Below are positions 1 through 9,360 of a stretch of DNA of 64,000 bases, piece by piece. The stretch covers positions 620,001-684,000 of the forward strand of contig CAJSYJ010000001.1 of assembly GCA_910574205.1 (NCBI GenBank), read 5' to 3'. The stretch is from Bacteroidales bacterium. GTDB lineage: Bacteria; Bacteroidota; Bacteroidia; Bacteroidales; Rikenellaceae. The notes under the pieces were generated by a model. That model had not been told where the DNA came from, searched no databases, and was given only the letters and a program-made list of their open reading frames with translations. Both the position numbers and the translations under genes were made by a program. Within the stretch, counting starts at the first letter, position 1, and each line of letters begins with the position of its first letter.

Positions 1-1398
1 GAGTACGAGCCCTCGGTCGACCGCATAGGCTTCATCGACAGCGTGTACAACCCTGCCCACATGCCCGAGTTCTCGATATGGTTCGACTCGCTGAGGCAAT
101 ACCCCTCGGCCGACCCGCAGCTCTATTTCCGCATGTTTACCGACCGTCGGTTCACGCGGCAGACGCTGTCGCAGTCCGAGCGCCCGAAGCAGCATATGGC
201 CATGCTCTACTTCGGCTCGCCCGACCCCGAGATCGTATCGATCGACTTCGACTCGATACCCTCCGAGCGCGTCATCGTAGAGCCGCAGACACGCGGCCGC
301 GATACGCTGGCGCTGTGGTTCGACATGCCTGCCGACCAGCTGCCCGACACGATCAAGGGTTCGATCACATATTTCAAGCACGACTCGATCAACAATCTGG
401 TCGAGACGAAGGATCCGTTGAAGCTGTTCTGGAAGAAGATCGAGACCAAAGAGGAGGAGAAGGAGCGCGAACGCCTCGAAAAGGAGCGCGAGAAGGCTTT
501 GAAGAACGGCGAGGAGTGGGTCGAGCCCGAGAAGCCCAACCCCTTCGCCCACAAGCTCGCGGCCAAGGCCGAGATCAACCCCGAACGGCATCTCGACATG
601 ACGCTCGACTATCCGCTGGTCGCATTCGACACGCTGTCGGTGGAGCTGACATCGAAAAGCGCGAACGCACCCCAGCCCCGCACGCGCCGCGTGGGCTTCG
701 TGCGCGACACGCTCGACAGCAGGCGGTGGAGCATCCGCTCCGACTGGACGCTGGGCGACGAGTATACGCTGACGATCCCCGCCGGAGCCATGCGCAACGT
801 GGCCGGCGAGAGCAACGACACCATAGTCGGTCATTACACGGTGGCCGATCCCGACAAGTTCGCCACGATCAAACTGCACGTGCGCGCCTCTAATCCCGAC
901 ATGCGCTACATAATCCAGCTGACCAACTCGGCGGGCAAGGTGCAGCAGGAGCTGCGCGACGTGGTCACGGGCGAGTATCTGTTCCGCTTCGTCGAGGTGG
1001 GCGATGTCATGGTGCGCATCGTCGAGGATGCCAACGGCAACGGAGAGTGGGATACGGGCGACATGGTGGCCATGCGTCAGCCCGAGCGCACCGAGATATA
1101 CAAGAACGGCAACGGCGAGGAGCTCTTCACGACCAAGGCCAACTGGGAGTTCGAGCTGGATATAGACATGGACGAGGTGTTCCGCCCCGTGACCATGCAG
1201 TCTATAATGCAAATGCTCGAAGACCGCGAGACGGCGCGGCTGAAAAAACTCGCCGAGGAGCAGGCCAAGAAGCGCAAGGAGCAGGAGCAGTCGGGCAATC
1301 ACGGAGACGACAGCCAGCAGTCGACCGGCCTGGGCTTCGGAGGCATGGGAGGCCTCGGCGGCAACGTGCGCACCGGCATTCAGAATATGGGACGATAA
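1..1398 (+). CDS. Ig-like (Big_5/SbsA-type) domain protein, 5'-truncated by the window
   Basis: The frame is open from base 1, so the true start lies upstream and 465 residues are visible. The visible part has beta-rich stretches of the bacterial Ig-like type (around YTLTIPAGAMRNVAGES), a Lys/Glu-rich charged segment (about residues 150-175) and a Gly/Met-rich C-terminal tail. Families of this kind in Bacteroidetes are secreted or surface-attached and often of unknown function. It ends 8 bp before the outer-membrane barrel gene, so the two are probably co-transcribed. No enzymatic motif is visible; substrate and role are unknown. Confidence 0.7.
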   Translation, partial: EYEPSVDRIGFIDSVYNPAHMPEFSIWFDSLRQYPSADPQLYFRMFTDRRFTRQTLSQSERPKQHMAMLYFGSPDPEIVSIDFDSIPSERVIVEPQTRGRDTLALWFDMPADQLPDTIKGSITYFKHDSINNLVETKDPLKLFWKKIETKEEEKERERLEKEREKALKNGEEWVEPEKPNPFAHKLAAKAEINPERHLDMTLDYPLVAFDTLSVELTSKSANAPQPRTRRVGFVRDTLDSRRWSIRSDWTLGDEYTLTIPAGAMRNVAGESNDTIVGHYTVADPDKFATIKLHVRASNPDMRYIIQLTNSAGKVQQELRDVVTGEYLFRFVEVGDVMVRIVEDANGNGEWDTGDMVAMRQPERTEIYKNGNGEELFTTKANWEFELDIDMDEVFRPVTMQSIMQMLEDRETARLKKLAEEQAKKRKEQEQSGNHGDDSQQSTGLGFGGMGGLGGNVRTGIQNMGR

Positions 1399-1406
1399 AC
1401 AGAGCG

Positions 1407-2222
1407 ATGATGAGACTCAGAAACATATTGATCTGCCTGACCGCGGCACTCGGCTCAGGGCTCTTCGACGCCGGAGCGCAGCACACGCTGACGGCGGTGG
1501 CCGGCACGGGCATATCGACGGCGCGCTTCTACCCCGACGAGGAGACACGCACGCTGTGGGGCGCGCACGACATAGGCGTATCGTGGCGCTATTACAGCCC
1601 CACGCCGCGCTTCGTAGGCGCTATGGGCGCCGATCTGGAATACATACGCCGCGGGTTCTCGCTGGGCTATACCTACACCACCGAGATCGTCGACGACAAG
1701 GAGATCCGCAACTACGAATACTATACGCGCCGCATCAATACGCTCATGCTGCCCCTTGTCTGGCAGCCGCACTTCTACATGGCGCGCAACCACCTGCGCT
1801 TCTATATCGAAGCCGCCGTATTCTTCTCCTACAACATGTCGTCGACATACGTCTACGACGACAACCCCTCGAAGGGCGGCGGCGACTACCCCTACAAGAG
1901 CGTGCGCGACAACCGCCTGGGCTACGGTCTGGCGGGCGGCGCAGGCTTCTCGCTGCTGTTCGGGCAGGTGGAGTTCGGCCTGAGGGCGCGTTACTGGTTC
2001 GGATACTCCGACCTGCTGAAAAACCGCAACAAGTATTACGACTCTGCCACCGACGGGCAGGAGAACCCGTTCTACTACTCGCCGCTGCGCTCGCCGCTCG
2101 ACAACATCACGCTGTCGATAACGCTCGGCTGGCGCTTCAACAAGGGCGGCTTCGACTCATGGAACGTCAAACGCGAGAAGCGCAGCCGCTCCCGCGAGGT
2201 ATTCAAATACAGCCTTGACTGA
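1407..2222 (+). CDS. outer-membrane beta-barrel protein (PorT-like)
   Basis: 271 aa. An N-terminal signal peptide (hydrophobic ILICLTAALGSGLF, cleavage expected after DAGAQ) is followed by alternating aromatic/polar strands typical of an 8-10 stranded barrel (for example VSWRYYSPTPRF and ITLSITLGWRF). The PorT-like family (PF13568) is widespread in Bacteroidetes outer membranes. Start chosen at the ATG at 1407; a second ATG follows directly at 1410. It sits between the Ig-like protein and rbfA with short gaps. The specific function is unknown. Confidence 0.7.
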   Translation: MMRLRNILICLTAALGSGLFDAGAQHTLTAVAGTGISTARFYPDEETRTLWGAHDIGVSWRYYSPTPRFVGAMGADLEYIRRGFSLGYTYTTEIVDDKEIRNYEYYTRRINTLMLPLVWQPHFYMARNHLRFYIEAAVFFSYNMSSTYVYDDNPSKGGGDYPYKSVRDNRLGYGLAGGAGFSLLFGQVEFGLRARYWFGYSDLLKNRNKYYDSATDGQENPFYYSPLRSPLDNITLSITLGWRFNKGGFDSWNVKREKRSRSREVFKYSLD

Positions 2223-2237
2223 TAAAATTTAAGAAAT

Positions 2238-2588
2238 ATGGATAATACGAGACAACAGAAGATAGCCCGCCAGATCCAGCGCGACGTGGCCGAGATACTG
2301 CAAAAGGATGCGGCCGATCTGGTGCGCGGCTCGCTCGTCACGGTCACTGCGGTGCGCATATCGCCCGATCTGGCCTACTCGAAGATATATGTCAGCGTCT
2401 TTCCCTTCGACAGAAAGGATCAGGTGCTCGCCGCTCTGGGCGACAAGACATGGATGATTCGCAAGCTGCTGGGGGCGCGCATACGCAACCAGTTGAAGAT
2501 AGTCCCCGAGATCGAGTTTTTCCTCGACGACTCGTTGGAGTACATCGACAACATCGACCAGCTTCTGCACGGGCAGAAGCGTGATTGA
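2238..2588 (+). CDS. rbfA: ribosome-binding factor A
   Basis: 116 aa, the usual size for RbfA. It binds the free 30S subunit and helps process the 5' end of 16S rRNA and adaptation to cold. Recognised from the family pattern: N-terminal RQQKIARQIQRDVAEIL, central VRISPDLAYSKIYVSVFP, and the C-terminal region with RIRNQLKIVPEIEFFLDDS (KH-like fold). The gene lies directly upstream of a LolC/E-type permease, a frequent arrangement in Bacteroidetes. Confidence 0.95.
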   Translation: MDNTRQQKIARQIQRDVAEILQKDAADLVRGSLVTVTAVRISPDLAYSKIYVSVFPFDRKDQVLAALGDKTWMIRKLLGARIRNQLKIVPEIEFFLDDSLEYIDNIDQLLHGQKRD

Positions 2589-2614
2589 AACGGTCGCACA
2601 CTGCCTTTGGAGCC

Positions 2615-3841
2615 ATGTTGTGGTCGAAGTTCGCAAGGCGTTACCTGCTGTCGCCCAAGTCGCATTCGGTAATTAACATCATCGCCTCGATAAGCGTACT
2701 GTCCGTCGCTGCGCCCGTCGCAGCCATGATAGTGCTGCTGTCGATCTTCAACGGGCTGGAACAGACCGTCGAGCGGATGTATTCGTCGTTCGACGCCGAT
2801 ATCGTGATAACGCCCTCGCGCGGGCAGACCTTCGCCATGCCGCACGACGCCGTCACGCGGCTCGAGGCCGTCGAGGGCGTCGAAGCCGCAGCGCCGTACC
2901 TCGAACAGATGGTCGTCGTCTCGGCATCAGGACGCCGCACGACGGTCACGCTGCGCGGAGTCGACTCGACCTACATATCGGTCGCGCCGCTGGACGAGTA
3001 TATGGTACGCGGCGAGTATCGCCTGCTCGGGGAGCGCGACACGGCCACCATGCGCCGGCGCGACGTGCTGGTCGCCGGCTACGGCGTTGCGGCCGAGCTG
3101 GGCATGCCGCGTCTGGACGGCGACGTGGAGCTGTATGCAGTCAACCGCCGCCAGTTCTCGTCGCTGCTGCCGGCTGCCGGCATATCGCGCCTGCGGGCCG
3201 CGCTCGGCGGTGTATTCATGGTCAACGCCGACATCGACCGCCGATACGTGCTGTGCGACCTCGACGCCGCACGCCGCCTGCTCAACTACCCCGGCCGCAT
3301 CTCGCACATGGCGCTGCGTCTTGGCGCGGGAGCCGACCGGGAGCGTGTCCGCAGCCGGGTCGAGACGATCTTCGGCGAGGGATACGACATCAGAACGCGC
3401 GACCAGAAGAACGACTCGCTCCTGAGGATCATGGCCTACGAGAAGCGGTCGATCTTCATCATAGCCTTCATGGTCACACTCGTGGCGGCCTTCTCGCTCG
3501 TAGGGGCCGTCGTGATGCTGCTGACCGACAAACGGCGCGATATGGCCACGCTGCGTGCACTGGGCATGACCCGCCGCTACGTAAGCCGCATATTCGTGGG
3601 CGAGGGCATGCTCATAACGCTCGCGGGCGGCGGCGCAGGCATCCTCGCAGGGCTGGCGCTGTGCTGGGCGCAACGGCGTTACGATCTTGTGGCGATCCCC
3701 GGCGCCACGACCGTGGGCAGCTATCCGGTCAGCATCGAATGGGCGGACGTGGCAGCTACTGCCGCCGCCGTGGTTGTCGTCGGATATGTCGTCTCGCGAC
3801 TTACGGTCGCGAGCGTAATGAAACGAAAGAGCCGATTATGA
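2615..3841 (+). CDS. FtsX/LolC-LolE-type ABC transporter permease
   Basis: 408 aa from the ATG at 2615, which is preceded by GGAG; a TTG-initiated frame at 2585 is possible but less likely. Architecture: one N-terminal TM helix (about residues 20-45), a large periplasmic MacB-like domain, and three C-terminal TM helices in the FtsX core (IIAFMVTLVAAFSLVGAVVMLL onward). LolC/E permeases release lipoproteins from the inner membrane for transport to the outer membrane; no ATPase gene is adjacent here, as is common in this phylum. The TGA overlaps the next ATG (ATGA), implying translational coupling to the DUF4296 lipoprotein. Confidence 0.8.
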   Translation: MLWSKFARRYLLSPKSHSVINIIASISVLSVAAPVAAMIVLLSIFNGLEQTVERMYSSFDADIVITPSRGQTFAMPHDAVTRLEAVEGVEAAAPYLEQMVVVSASGRRTTVTLRGVDSTYISVAPLDEYMVRGEYRLLGERDTATMRRRDVLVAGYGVAAELGMPRLDGDVELYAVNRRQFSSLLPAAGISRLRAALGGVFMVNADIDRRYVLCDLDAARRLLNYPGRISHMALRLGAGADRERVRSRVETIFGEGYDIRTRDQKNDSLLRIMAYEKRSIFIIAFMVTLVAAFSLVGAVVMLLTDKRRDMATLRALGMTRRYVSRIFVGEGMLITLAGGGAGILAGLALCWAQRRYDLVAIPGATTVGSYPVSIEWADVAATAAAVVVVGYVVSRLTVASVMKRKSRL

Positions 3842-4707
3842 AACGATTTTTACGAAATATCTGCCTCGCGTGCCTCGTCCTTGCGGCCGCGACGGCATGC
3901 GACAGGCCGAAGGATATCCCCAACAGCCGCCTTATGAACATCTTCCACGACGCATTTCTGGCGAATGCCTATCTGCGCGAGATGCGCATCGATGCCGATT
4001 CGTTGGAGCTGTACGAACCTATCTTCCGACGTTACGGCTATACGATCGACGATGTACGCTACACGTTGGAGCGCTACTCCGAGCGCAAGAGTTCGCGTCT
4101 GAGCAACCTGATCGCCGTGGTGGGCGACCGTCTCGCGGCCGAGGCCTCGGCCGAGGCGTATAAGGTCATGATCCTCGATACGATCGACAACGTGGCTCAG
4201 CGCGCCTTTACGCGCACCATATACGCCGATTCGCTTATACGTGCCACACGCATGCGCGACACGACGCTGTTGCAGATTACCGTCGAAGACATCCTGCCGG
4301 GCGAGTATACCGTATCGTTCGACTACATGATCGACTCTCTGGACAAGAACCGCATATCGCGCGCCGAGCTGTGGCTCGAACGCGACGACTCGATCCAGAC
4401 GTCGCGCTACACGACAGTGCTCTACCGCTATCGCAACGAGAGCTTCACGCGCAAGATGACGGTCGATTCGACGCACCGCCGGCTGCGTCTGAACCTATAC
4501 CACCACATGCGCTACGACAAGCGCGACGTACCCCACATCACGGTGCGCGACTTGAAGGTAGTGCGCGTGCTGCCCAAGGCCGAGGCGGTCGACAGCCTCT
4601 ACCGCGAGCAGTTGGGCATACGCATTTTCAATCCACGATTCATGATCGATAAGTATGACGCGCAAGATAGCATCGCATTATCTGTCGAGCCGCAAGGGGC
4701 TGATTAG
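3838..4707 (+). CDS. DUF4296 lipoprotein
   Basis: 289 aa. Signal peptide with lipobox (VLAAATAC, Cys about residue 21) followed by the DUF4296 pattern 'IPxxxLMNIxxDxxLAxAY' near residues 27-50. Predicted to be a lipid-anchored envelope protein. The start overlaps the stop of the permease by ATGA, and the 3' end overlaps the following amidohydrolase start by 53 bp in another frame, indicating a tight operon. The biochemical role of DUF4296 is not established. Confidence 0.8.
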   Translation: MKRFLRNICLACLVLAAATACDRPKDIPNSRLMNIFHDAFLANAYLREMRIDADSLELYEPIFRRYGYTIDDVRYTLERYSERKSSRLSNLIAVVGDRLAAEASAEAYKVMILDTIDNVAQRAFTRTIYADSLIRATRMRDTTLLQITVEDILPGEYTVSFDYMIDSLDKNRISRAELWLERDDSIQTSRYTTVLYRYRNESFTRKMTVDSTHRRLRLNLYHHMRYDKRDVPHITVRDLKVVRVLPKAEAVDSLYREQLGIRIFNPRFMIDKYDAQDSIALSVEPQGAD

Positions 4708-5785
4708 AAACGCTCTGGTCGAGGTCGCCGACGACGGCAAGATACTGTCCCTCGGCACGGCTGAAAATATCGATTCGCTCTGCGGAGTAGAGTTCTACTC
4801 GGGCATATTGTGCCCGGGGTGGGTCAACGCCCACTGCCACCTCGAACTGTCGTATCTTCGCGGCGCGATAGCCGAGGGCACGGGCTTCGCAGGCTTCGCT
4901 CGCGAGATAGGCCGCACGCGCGGCGGCTTTACCCCCTCGCAGCGCCTCGCAGCGGCCGAGGTTGCCGATGCCGCCATGCGGGCGGAGGGTGTCGCAGCCG
5001 TGGGCGATGTGGCCAACGACGCTCTTATAATGCCCGTCAAGGCACGATCGGCGATACGCTACCGCACCTTTGCCGAGGCGTTCGGCCTTACGACCGACTC
5101 CACGGATTCGCTCGGCGAGCTGCTGCGCTATCCGTCGGCCTCGCCCACGCCACACTCGACATATTCGTTGCAGGATGCGCTCTTTCGCCGGATATGCTCC
5201 GCGGGCGATGCTCCGCTGTCGATACACTTCTTGGAATCGGCCGACGAAAAGGCGCTCTACTCGGGATGCGGCTCTCTGGCCGAGTGGTACGGGCGCATGG
5301 GCTGGCAGTGCGACTTTCTCGGCTACGGCAGCCCTGCGGCGCGCATAGCCGCCTGCGTACCGCCGCAGCGGCAGGTGCTGCTGGTGCACGGCTGCTTTGC
5401 GCAAAGAGAGGACATAGAGATGCTCGACCGCCACTTCGACCGGCCGCCCTTCTGGGTGTTGTGCCCCGAATCCAACCGATACATATCGCGTCTCATGCCG
5501 CCCGTCGATCTGCTGCGCGAGGCCGGCTGCCGAATATGTCTGGGCACCGACTCTCCGGCTTCGGCCACGACGCTGTCTATGGTCGAACAGATGCGCCTTC
5601 TGGGCGACGTGCCGCTCGAAGAGATGCTTCTGTGGGCTACGTGGAACGGCGCCTGCGCTCTGGGCATGGAGGATGATCTGGGCTCGATCGAGCCGGGCAA
5701 GCATCCGGGAATCGTGCTTTTGGAGGGCGTCGACATGAATGCCATGAAGATCGGCGGCGACACGCGCGCGCGCCGGCTGGTGTAG
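4655..5785 (+). CDS. amidohydrolase (cytosine deaminase/MtaD-like metal-dependent hydrolase)
   Basis: 376 aa. Amidohydrolase TIM-barrel superfamily: metal-binding NAHCHLE (HxH), the later His in SIHFLES and LVHGCF, and the Asp in LGTDSPAS. The closest functional relatives are aminohydrolases acting on adenosine-type or aminodeoxyfutalosine-type substrates; the exact substrate cannot be read from the sequence. The start at 4655 lies inside the DUF4296 gene in another frame. The gene converges on recO, with only 59 bp between stops and no clear T-rich hairpin. Confidence 0.75.
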   Translation: MTRKIASHYLSSRKGLIRNALVEVADDGKILSLGTAENIDSLCGVEFYSGILCPGWVNAHCHLELSYLRGAIAEGTGFAGFAREIGRTRGGFTPSQRLAAAEVADAAMRAEGVAAVGDVANDALIMPVKARSAIRYRTFAEAFGLTTDSTDSLGELLRYPSASPTPHSTYSLQDALFRRICSAGDAPLSIHFLESADEKALYSGCGSLAEWYGRMGWQCDFLGYGSPAARIAACVPPQRQVLLVHGCFAQREDIEMLDRHFDRPPFWVLCPESNRYISRLMPPVDLLREAGCRICLGTDSPASATTLSMVEQMRLLGDVPLEEMLLWATWNGACALGMEDDLGSIEPGKHPGIVLLEGVDMNAMKIGGDTRARRLV

Positions 5786-5844
5786 TCCTGCCCGACCGGT
5801 GTCTCACGATCCGCGCCCGCAGGAGAGACATAGGCCCGCCGCGG

Positions 5845-6567
5845 CTAAAACACCTCCTGCAAGACCCTTATCGACTCTACCGCCCGAATGGCTTCGAGGT
5901 GGTAGGCGTAATATGCTATCATCGATTCGAGAAAGGCTACGCGACGGGTGCGGTTGAGTCCGATCTCGCCCAAGTACCTTACGTCGCACTCCAACATGTC
6001 GTGCAGTATCGAGGCGTTCTCGGGCGACATCGATAACTCGCGCGGCGGCTCGGCGCCGACGAAGCGGCCGTCGCGTATGTCGAGCCATGCCCCGGTCGAG
6101 TAGTCGTTGTCGGGCGAGAAGCCCAAAGGGCGGCTCAGATTGGCCAGAAACCATAGGTGGAAGTTGGCCACACCCTCCTCCACGGCATCGAGCGCCGCGA
6201 CCGACCCCCATACGAAATCGAACAGCGAGCCGTTAGGCTCCGACTCCTTGACAAGGCGGTACAGCGTCTCGGCCATGAACAGCGCCATGGTCGACTTGCG
6301 CACGTCGAAAGGTATCGACTGCAACACGATGCCGCTGTGTACATCCTTCATGCGGTGCATCGACATCCGCGACGAGACGAACCCTTCGAACTCCAATGCG
6401 AACATGGGCTGCATGAGCGCCATGCGCGAGCCTCGCGATGCCGTCCGCACCCCCTGAACCATATAGCTCTGACGGCCGCCCGTGTCGGTAAGCATGTGCA
6501 CTATAAGCCCCTTTTCGCCGTATTTGAGCGTATTGAGCACGATGCCGCGCGCCTTGTAGCTCTTCAT
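5845..6567 (-). CDS. recO: DNA repair protein RecO
   Basis: 240 aa. The N-terminal OB-fold is recognisable from KARGIVLNTLKYGEKGLIVHMLT and a YMVQGVR stretch, followed by the helical C-terminal domain. RecO anneals ssDNA and loads RecA with RecR in the RecFOR pathway. Start chosen at 6567, where ATGA overlaps the ispG stop; an ATG two codons upstream (6573) is the alternative. The C-terminal zinc cysteines found in some RecO proteins are not present as a four-Cys set. Confidence 0.9.
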   Translation of the reverse strand: MKSYKARGIVLNTLKYGEKGLIVHMLTDTGGRQSYMVQGVRTASRGSRMALMQPMFALEFEGFVSSRMSMHRMKDVHSGIVLQSIPFDVRKSTMALFMAETLYRLVKESEPNGSLFDFVWGSVAALDAVEEGVANFHLWFLANLSRPLGFSPDNDYSTGAWLDIRDGRFVGAEPPRELSMSPENASILHDMLECDVRYLGEIGLNRTRRVAFLESMIAYYAYHLEAIRAVESIRVLQEVF

Positions 6568-8087
6568 CGGCATGCCGGCGCGGCGTTGTCCGCAGCGGGC
6601 TCGCGCCAGCGGCCGTCGGCCTTTATCAGCTCTATGAGCCGGTCGATAGCCTCCGTTTGCGGTATATTGCGCTCGACGATCGCGCCGGAGCGGTATAGCG
6701 TTATGTGGTCGGGCGCCGCACCGACATATCCGTAGTCGGCGTCGGCCATCTCGCCCGGACCGTTTACGATGCAGCCCATGACGCCTATCTTCACATCGGG
6801 CAGGTGCGAGGTGCGCCGTTTTATCTGCGCCAGCGTCGACTGTATGTCGTAGAGCGTGCGGCCGCAGCTGGGACAGGCTATGTACTCCGTGCGCGAGAAG
6901 CGCACACGCGCCGCCTGCAATATCATAAGCTCGATATCGCGCACCGTCGCAGGATCGAGTTGCGGTGAGTCGATCCAGACTCCGTCGGCCAGACCGTCGA
7001 GCAGCGGCAGACCCATGTCGGCCGCGGCGCACAGAGCCACCTGGGCGGCATCCGCCTGCATATATCGGCGGCGTATTACGGCCGGCTGCGAGGGGTCGAG
7101 GTCGAGCAGCGCGGCGCGCCATTCGGCCGTGGGGTTGCCGCTCACGGCCTCGACCACGGCATAACGGTCGTCTATCTGCTCGTGCGTTATCGGTATGCCC
7201 GCCTCGCACCGGCGGCGGTATCGCGTAGGCGAGTAACGCTCGGGGTGCCGCACCTCGAAATGTCCATCGCGCGCGGCGAAGTATCCGACCAGATCACGCG
7301 CCACCGGCACCTCGCACTCGGGGTCCTCCGTCAGCGACACGCGCACCGTATCGCCTATGCCGTCGGCCAGCAGCGCGCCTATTCCCACTGCGCTCTTTAT
7401 GCGACCCTCGATGCCGTCGCCTGCCTCCGTCACACCCAGATGCAGCGGGTATGTCATGCCCTCGCGCTCCATAGCCTCGACCAGAAGCCTGTACGCATGC
7501 ACCATGACGCGGGTGTTGCTCGACTTCATCGAGACCACCACGCTGTCGAAGTCCAACTCGCGGCACTGCCTGAGAAACTCCATTGCCGATTCGACCATGC
7601 CCTCGGGCGTATCGCCGTAGCGGTCGACCATGCGCCGCGAGAGCGAGCCGTGGTTGACGCCTATGCGCAGCGCCGTGCCGCGGCGCCTGCATATCTCCAC
7701 CAGACGCTCCAACTGTCCCGAGTCGTTGCGGAAATTACCCGGGTTGATACGCACCTTGTCGACCGACTCGGCCGCTATCATCGCCACGTCGGGCGTGAAG
7801 TGTATGTCGGCCACTATGGCCGTCGGATAGCCGTGGGCGCGCACCGCCGCGGTTATGTCGGCCAGCGCCCGCCCCTCGCGCGCGCCCTGAGCCGTGAGAC
7901 GCACTATCGGCGCGCCGGCATCGGCTATGCGCTCGATCTGCGCCACGGAGGCCGCGACATCGGCCGTCGGCGTGTTGGTCATCGACTGTACGGCGATCGG
8001 ATGATCCGAGCCGATCGTGCAGCATCCTATCGCGACACTGTGGGCGCGCCGCCTGCGAAAGCCGTCGAGATTTATCATATCGTTCAA
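6564..8087 (-). CDS. ispG: (E)-4-hydroxy-3-methylbut-2-enyl-diphosphate synthase
   Basis: 507 aa, longer than the short bacterial form, with the insertion domain typical of Bacteroidetes, chlamydial and plant enzymes. N-terminal TIM barrel (VAIGCCTIGSDHPIAVQSMT, VDKVRINPGNF) and C-terminal [4Fe-4S] domain with cysteines in ACPSCGRT and GVMGCIVNGPGE. It catalyses the penultimate MEP-pathway step, MEcPP to HMBPP, for isoprenoid synthesis. The stop overlaps recO (ATGA) and the start overlaps the upstream acyltransferase stop by 4 bp, so the three genes form a coupled operon. Confidence 0.96.
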   Translation of the reverse strand: MNDMINLDGFRRRRAHSVAIGCCTIGSDHPIAVQSMTNTPTADVAASVAQIERIADAGAPIVRLTAQGAREGRALADITAAVRAHGYPTAIVADIHFTPDVAMIAAESVDKVRINPGNFRNDSGQLERLVEICRRRGTALRIGVNHGSLSRRMVDRYGDTPEGMVESAMEFLRQCRELDFDSVVVSMKSSNTRVMVHAYRLLVEAMEREGMTYPLHLGVTEAGDGIEGRIKSAVGIGALLADGIGDTVRVSLTEDPECEVPVARDLVGYFAARDGHFEVRHPERYSPTRYRRRCEAGIPITHEQIDDRYAVVEAVSGNPTAEWRAALLDLDPSQPAVIRRRYMQADAAQVALCAAADMGLPLLDGLADGVWIDSPQLDPATVRDIELMILQAARVRFSRTEYIACPSCGRTLYDIQSTLAQIKRRTSHLPDVKIGVMGCIVNGPGEMADADYGYVGAAPDHITLYRSGAIVERNIPQTEAIDRLIELIKADGRWREPAADNAAPACR

Positions 8088-9232
8088 AGTTTTATGAATA
8101 TACGTTTTTTATACAGCGGCCACGTAACCGCCCAGCAGAGCGCGACGAGCGACAGTGCGGCCAACAGCGACCCGATCCGGGGAGTGGTCGCCGCGGCGAG
8201 CATCTCCCACCAGCGCGAATAGGGCGAAACGAGCGCGTCGTGCGCCCCGTTCCATACGCGCATCTGTGCCACGATCTTCACGATAAGTGTCGAGAGCACG
8301 TATGCGAAGAGGGCATTGGAGCCGAATACACGGAAGATGTTTCCGACTCTGCCCGCGCCTTCGTCGCGGTCGGTCAGCCGGGATACCCAATACCACAACA
8401 CCACCGCTATGCCGCAGGTGTAGAGCGCATATGATGCCGACCATATGGGTTTGTTTATCGGAATCGCGCCGTTGAGCGCCAGCGCCGCGACTATCGCCGT
8501 ACCTCCCCACGCGGCCATGCGCAGGCGGCCGTCGCTGCCGCCGGCCATACACATCGCAGCAAGATATCCGAGCATTACGTTTACCGTGGCGGTCATCGTG
8601 CCCGCCAGACCTTCGGGGTCGAATGCCACCCTCGCACCCGCGGCATCGCGGTAGCCGTGATATAGGTGGCTTTCGCCCAATAGGGCATTGTCGAGCGCAG
8701 AGCCGAAGTAACCCTCCAACGTCGCATCGCCCAGCGCATAGACCAGGGTCTGGTATGCCGCGGCGAGCAGCAGTGCGGCCAGAGCTATGCGGCGCCCTGA
8801 GCGCAGGCCGAGACACAGCAGAGCCCCTATCGAGTAGCAGAGCGCTATACGCGGCAGAACGCCCATTATGCGCACGTCGTGCCACGACGACCACTCGCCG
8901 GCAATGAAGTCGTAGTATGGGAACTTGGAGATTGCGATGCCGACGATCCATATCGCCGCACCGCGCCGCAGGATCCTGGCCGCCGTCCGGCGCGTCAGCC
9001 GCCAGTCGTAACGGCGAAAGGCGAAGCGTATCGAGGCGCCGACTATGAACAGGAAGAAGGGAAATACCAGATCGGTCGGCGTGCACCCGTCCCACGCGCT
9101 GTGCGACAGACAACCGAACACGCTGCTCCAACTGCCGGGGTTGTTGACCAGAATCATCATGGCGACGGTGGCACCGCGCAGTATATCGAGCGAGGGCAGG
9201 CGGCCGAAGTGTGTCGTGGTTGCGTCGGGCAT
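8084..9232 (-). CDS. HGSNAT/NagX-like membrane acyltransferase (DUF5009 type)
   Basis: 382 aa with about ten hydrophobic segments. The N-terminal LDILRGATVAMMILVNNPG followed by FPFFLFIVGAS is characteristic of the heparan-alpha-glucosaminide N-acetyltransferase-like family, which moves acetyl groups across the membrane onto sugars. In Bacteroidetes such genes usually accompany glycan use or envelope modification. It heads the acyltransferase-ispG-recO operon. A -7 box (TATCTTTG on the - strand, 9260-9267) lies 28 bp upstream of the ATG. Confidence 0.75.
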   Translation of the reverse strand: MPDATTTHFGRLPSLDILRGATVAMMILVNNPGSWSSVFGCLSHSAWDGCTPTDLVFPFFLFIVGASIRFAFRRYDWRLTRRTAARILRRGAAIWIVGIAISKFPYYDFIAGEWSSWHDVRIMGVLPRIALCYSIGALLCLGLRSGRRIALAALLLAAAYQTLVYALGDATLEGYFGSALDNALLGESHLYHGYRDAAGARVAFDPEGLAGTMTATVNVMLGYLAAMCMAGGSDGRLRMAAWGGTAIVAALALNGAIPINKPIWSASYALYTCGIAVVLWYWVSRLTDRDEGAGRVGNIFRVFGSNALFAYVLSTLIVKIVAQMRVWNGAHDALVSPYSRWWEMLAAATTPRIGSLLAALSLVALCWAVTWPLYKKRIFIKL

Positions 9233-9304
9233 GGTCTCTGAATTTATCCGTTACGAGTGCAAAGATAGCTTTTTTGCTCCAATCGCAGAGGATTCGCCGG
9301 CACT

Positions 9305-9339
9305 AAAAAGCCCGCCGGGCGATTCCCGGCGGGCTTTTT
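9305..9339. terminator. bidirectional rho-independent terminator
   Basis: Perfect 15-bp stem (5' arm 9305-9319, 3' arm 9325-9339) with a 5-nt loop, bounded by A5 on one side and T5 on the other. It ends the - strand peroxiredoxin transcript just before the acyltransferase promoter. Confidence 0.93.
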
Positions 9340-9360
9340 CGGCGCATGTCGCCGCGAGGG

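Noticed and set aside
2585..2614. TTG start for the LolC/E permease
   Set aside because: The ATG at 2615 has a GGAG before it and gives the usual N-terminus; the extension overlaps rbfA.
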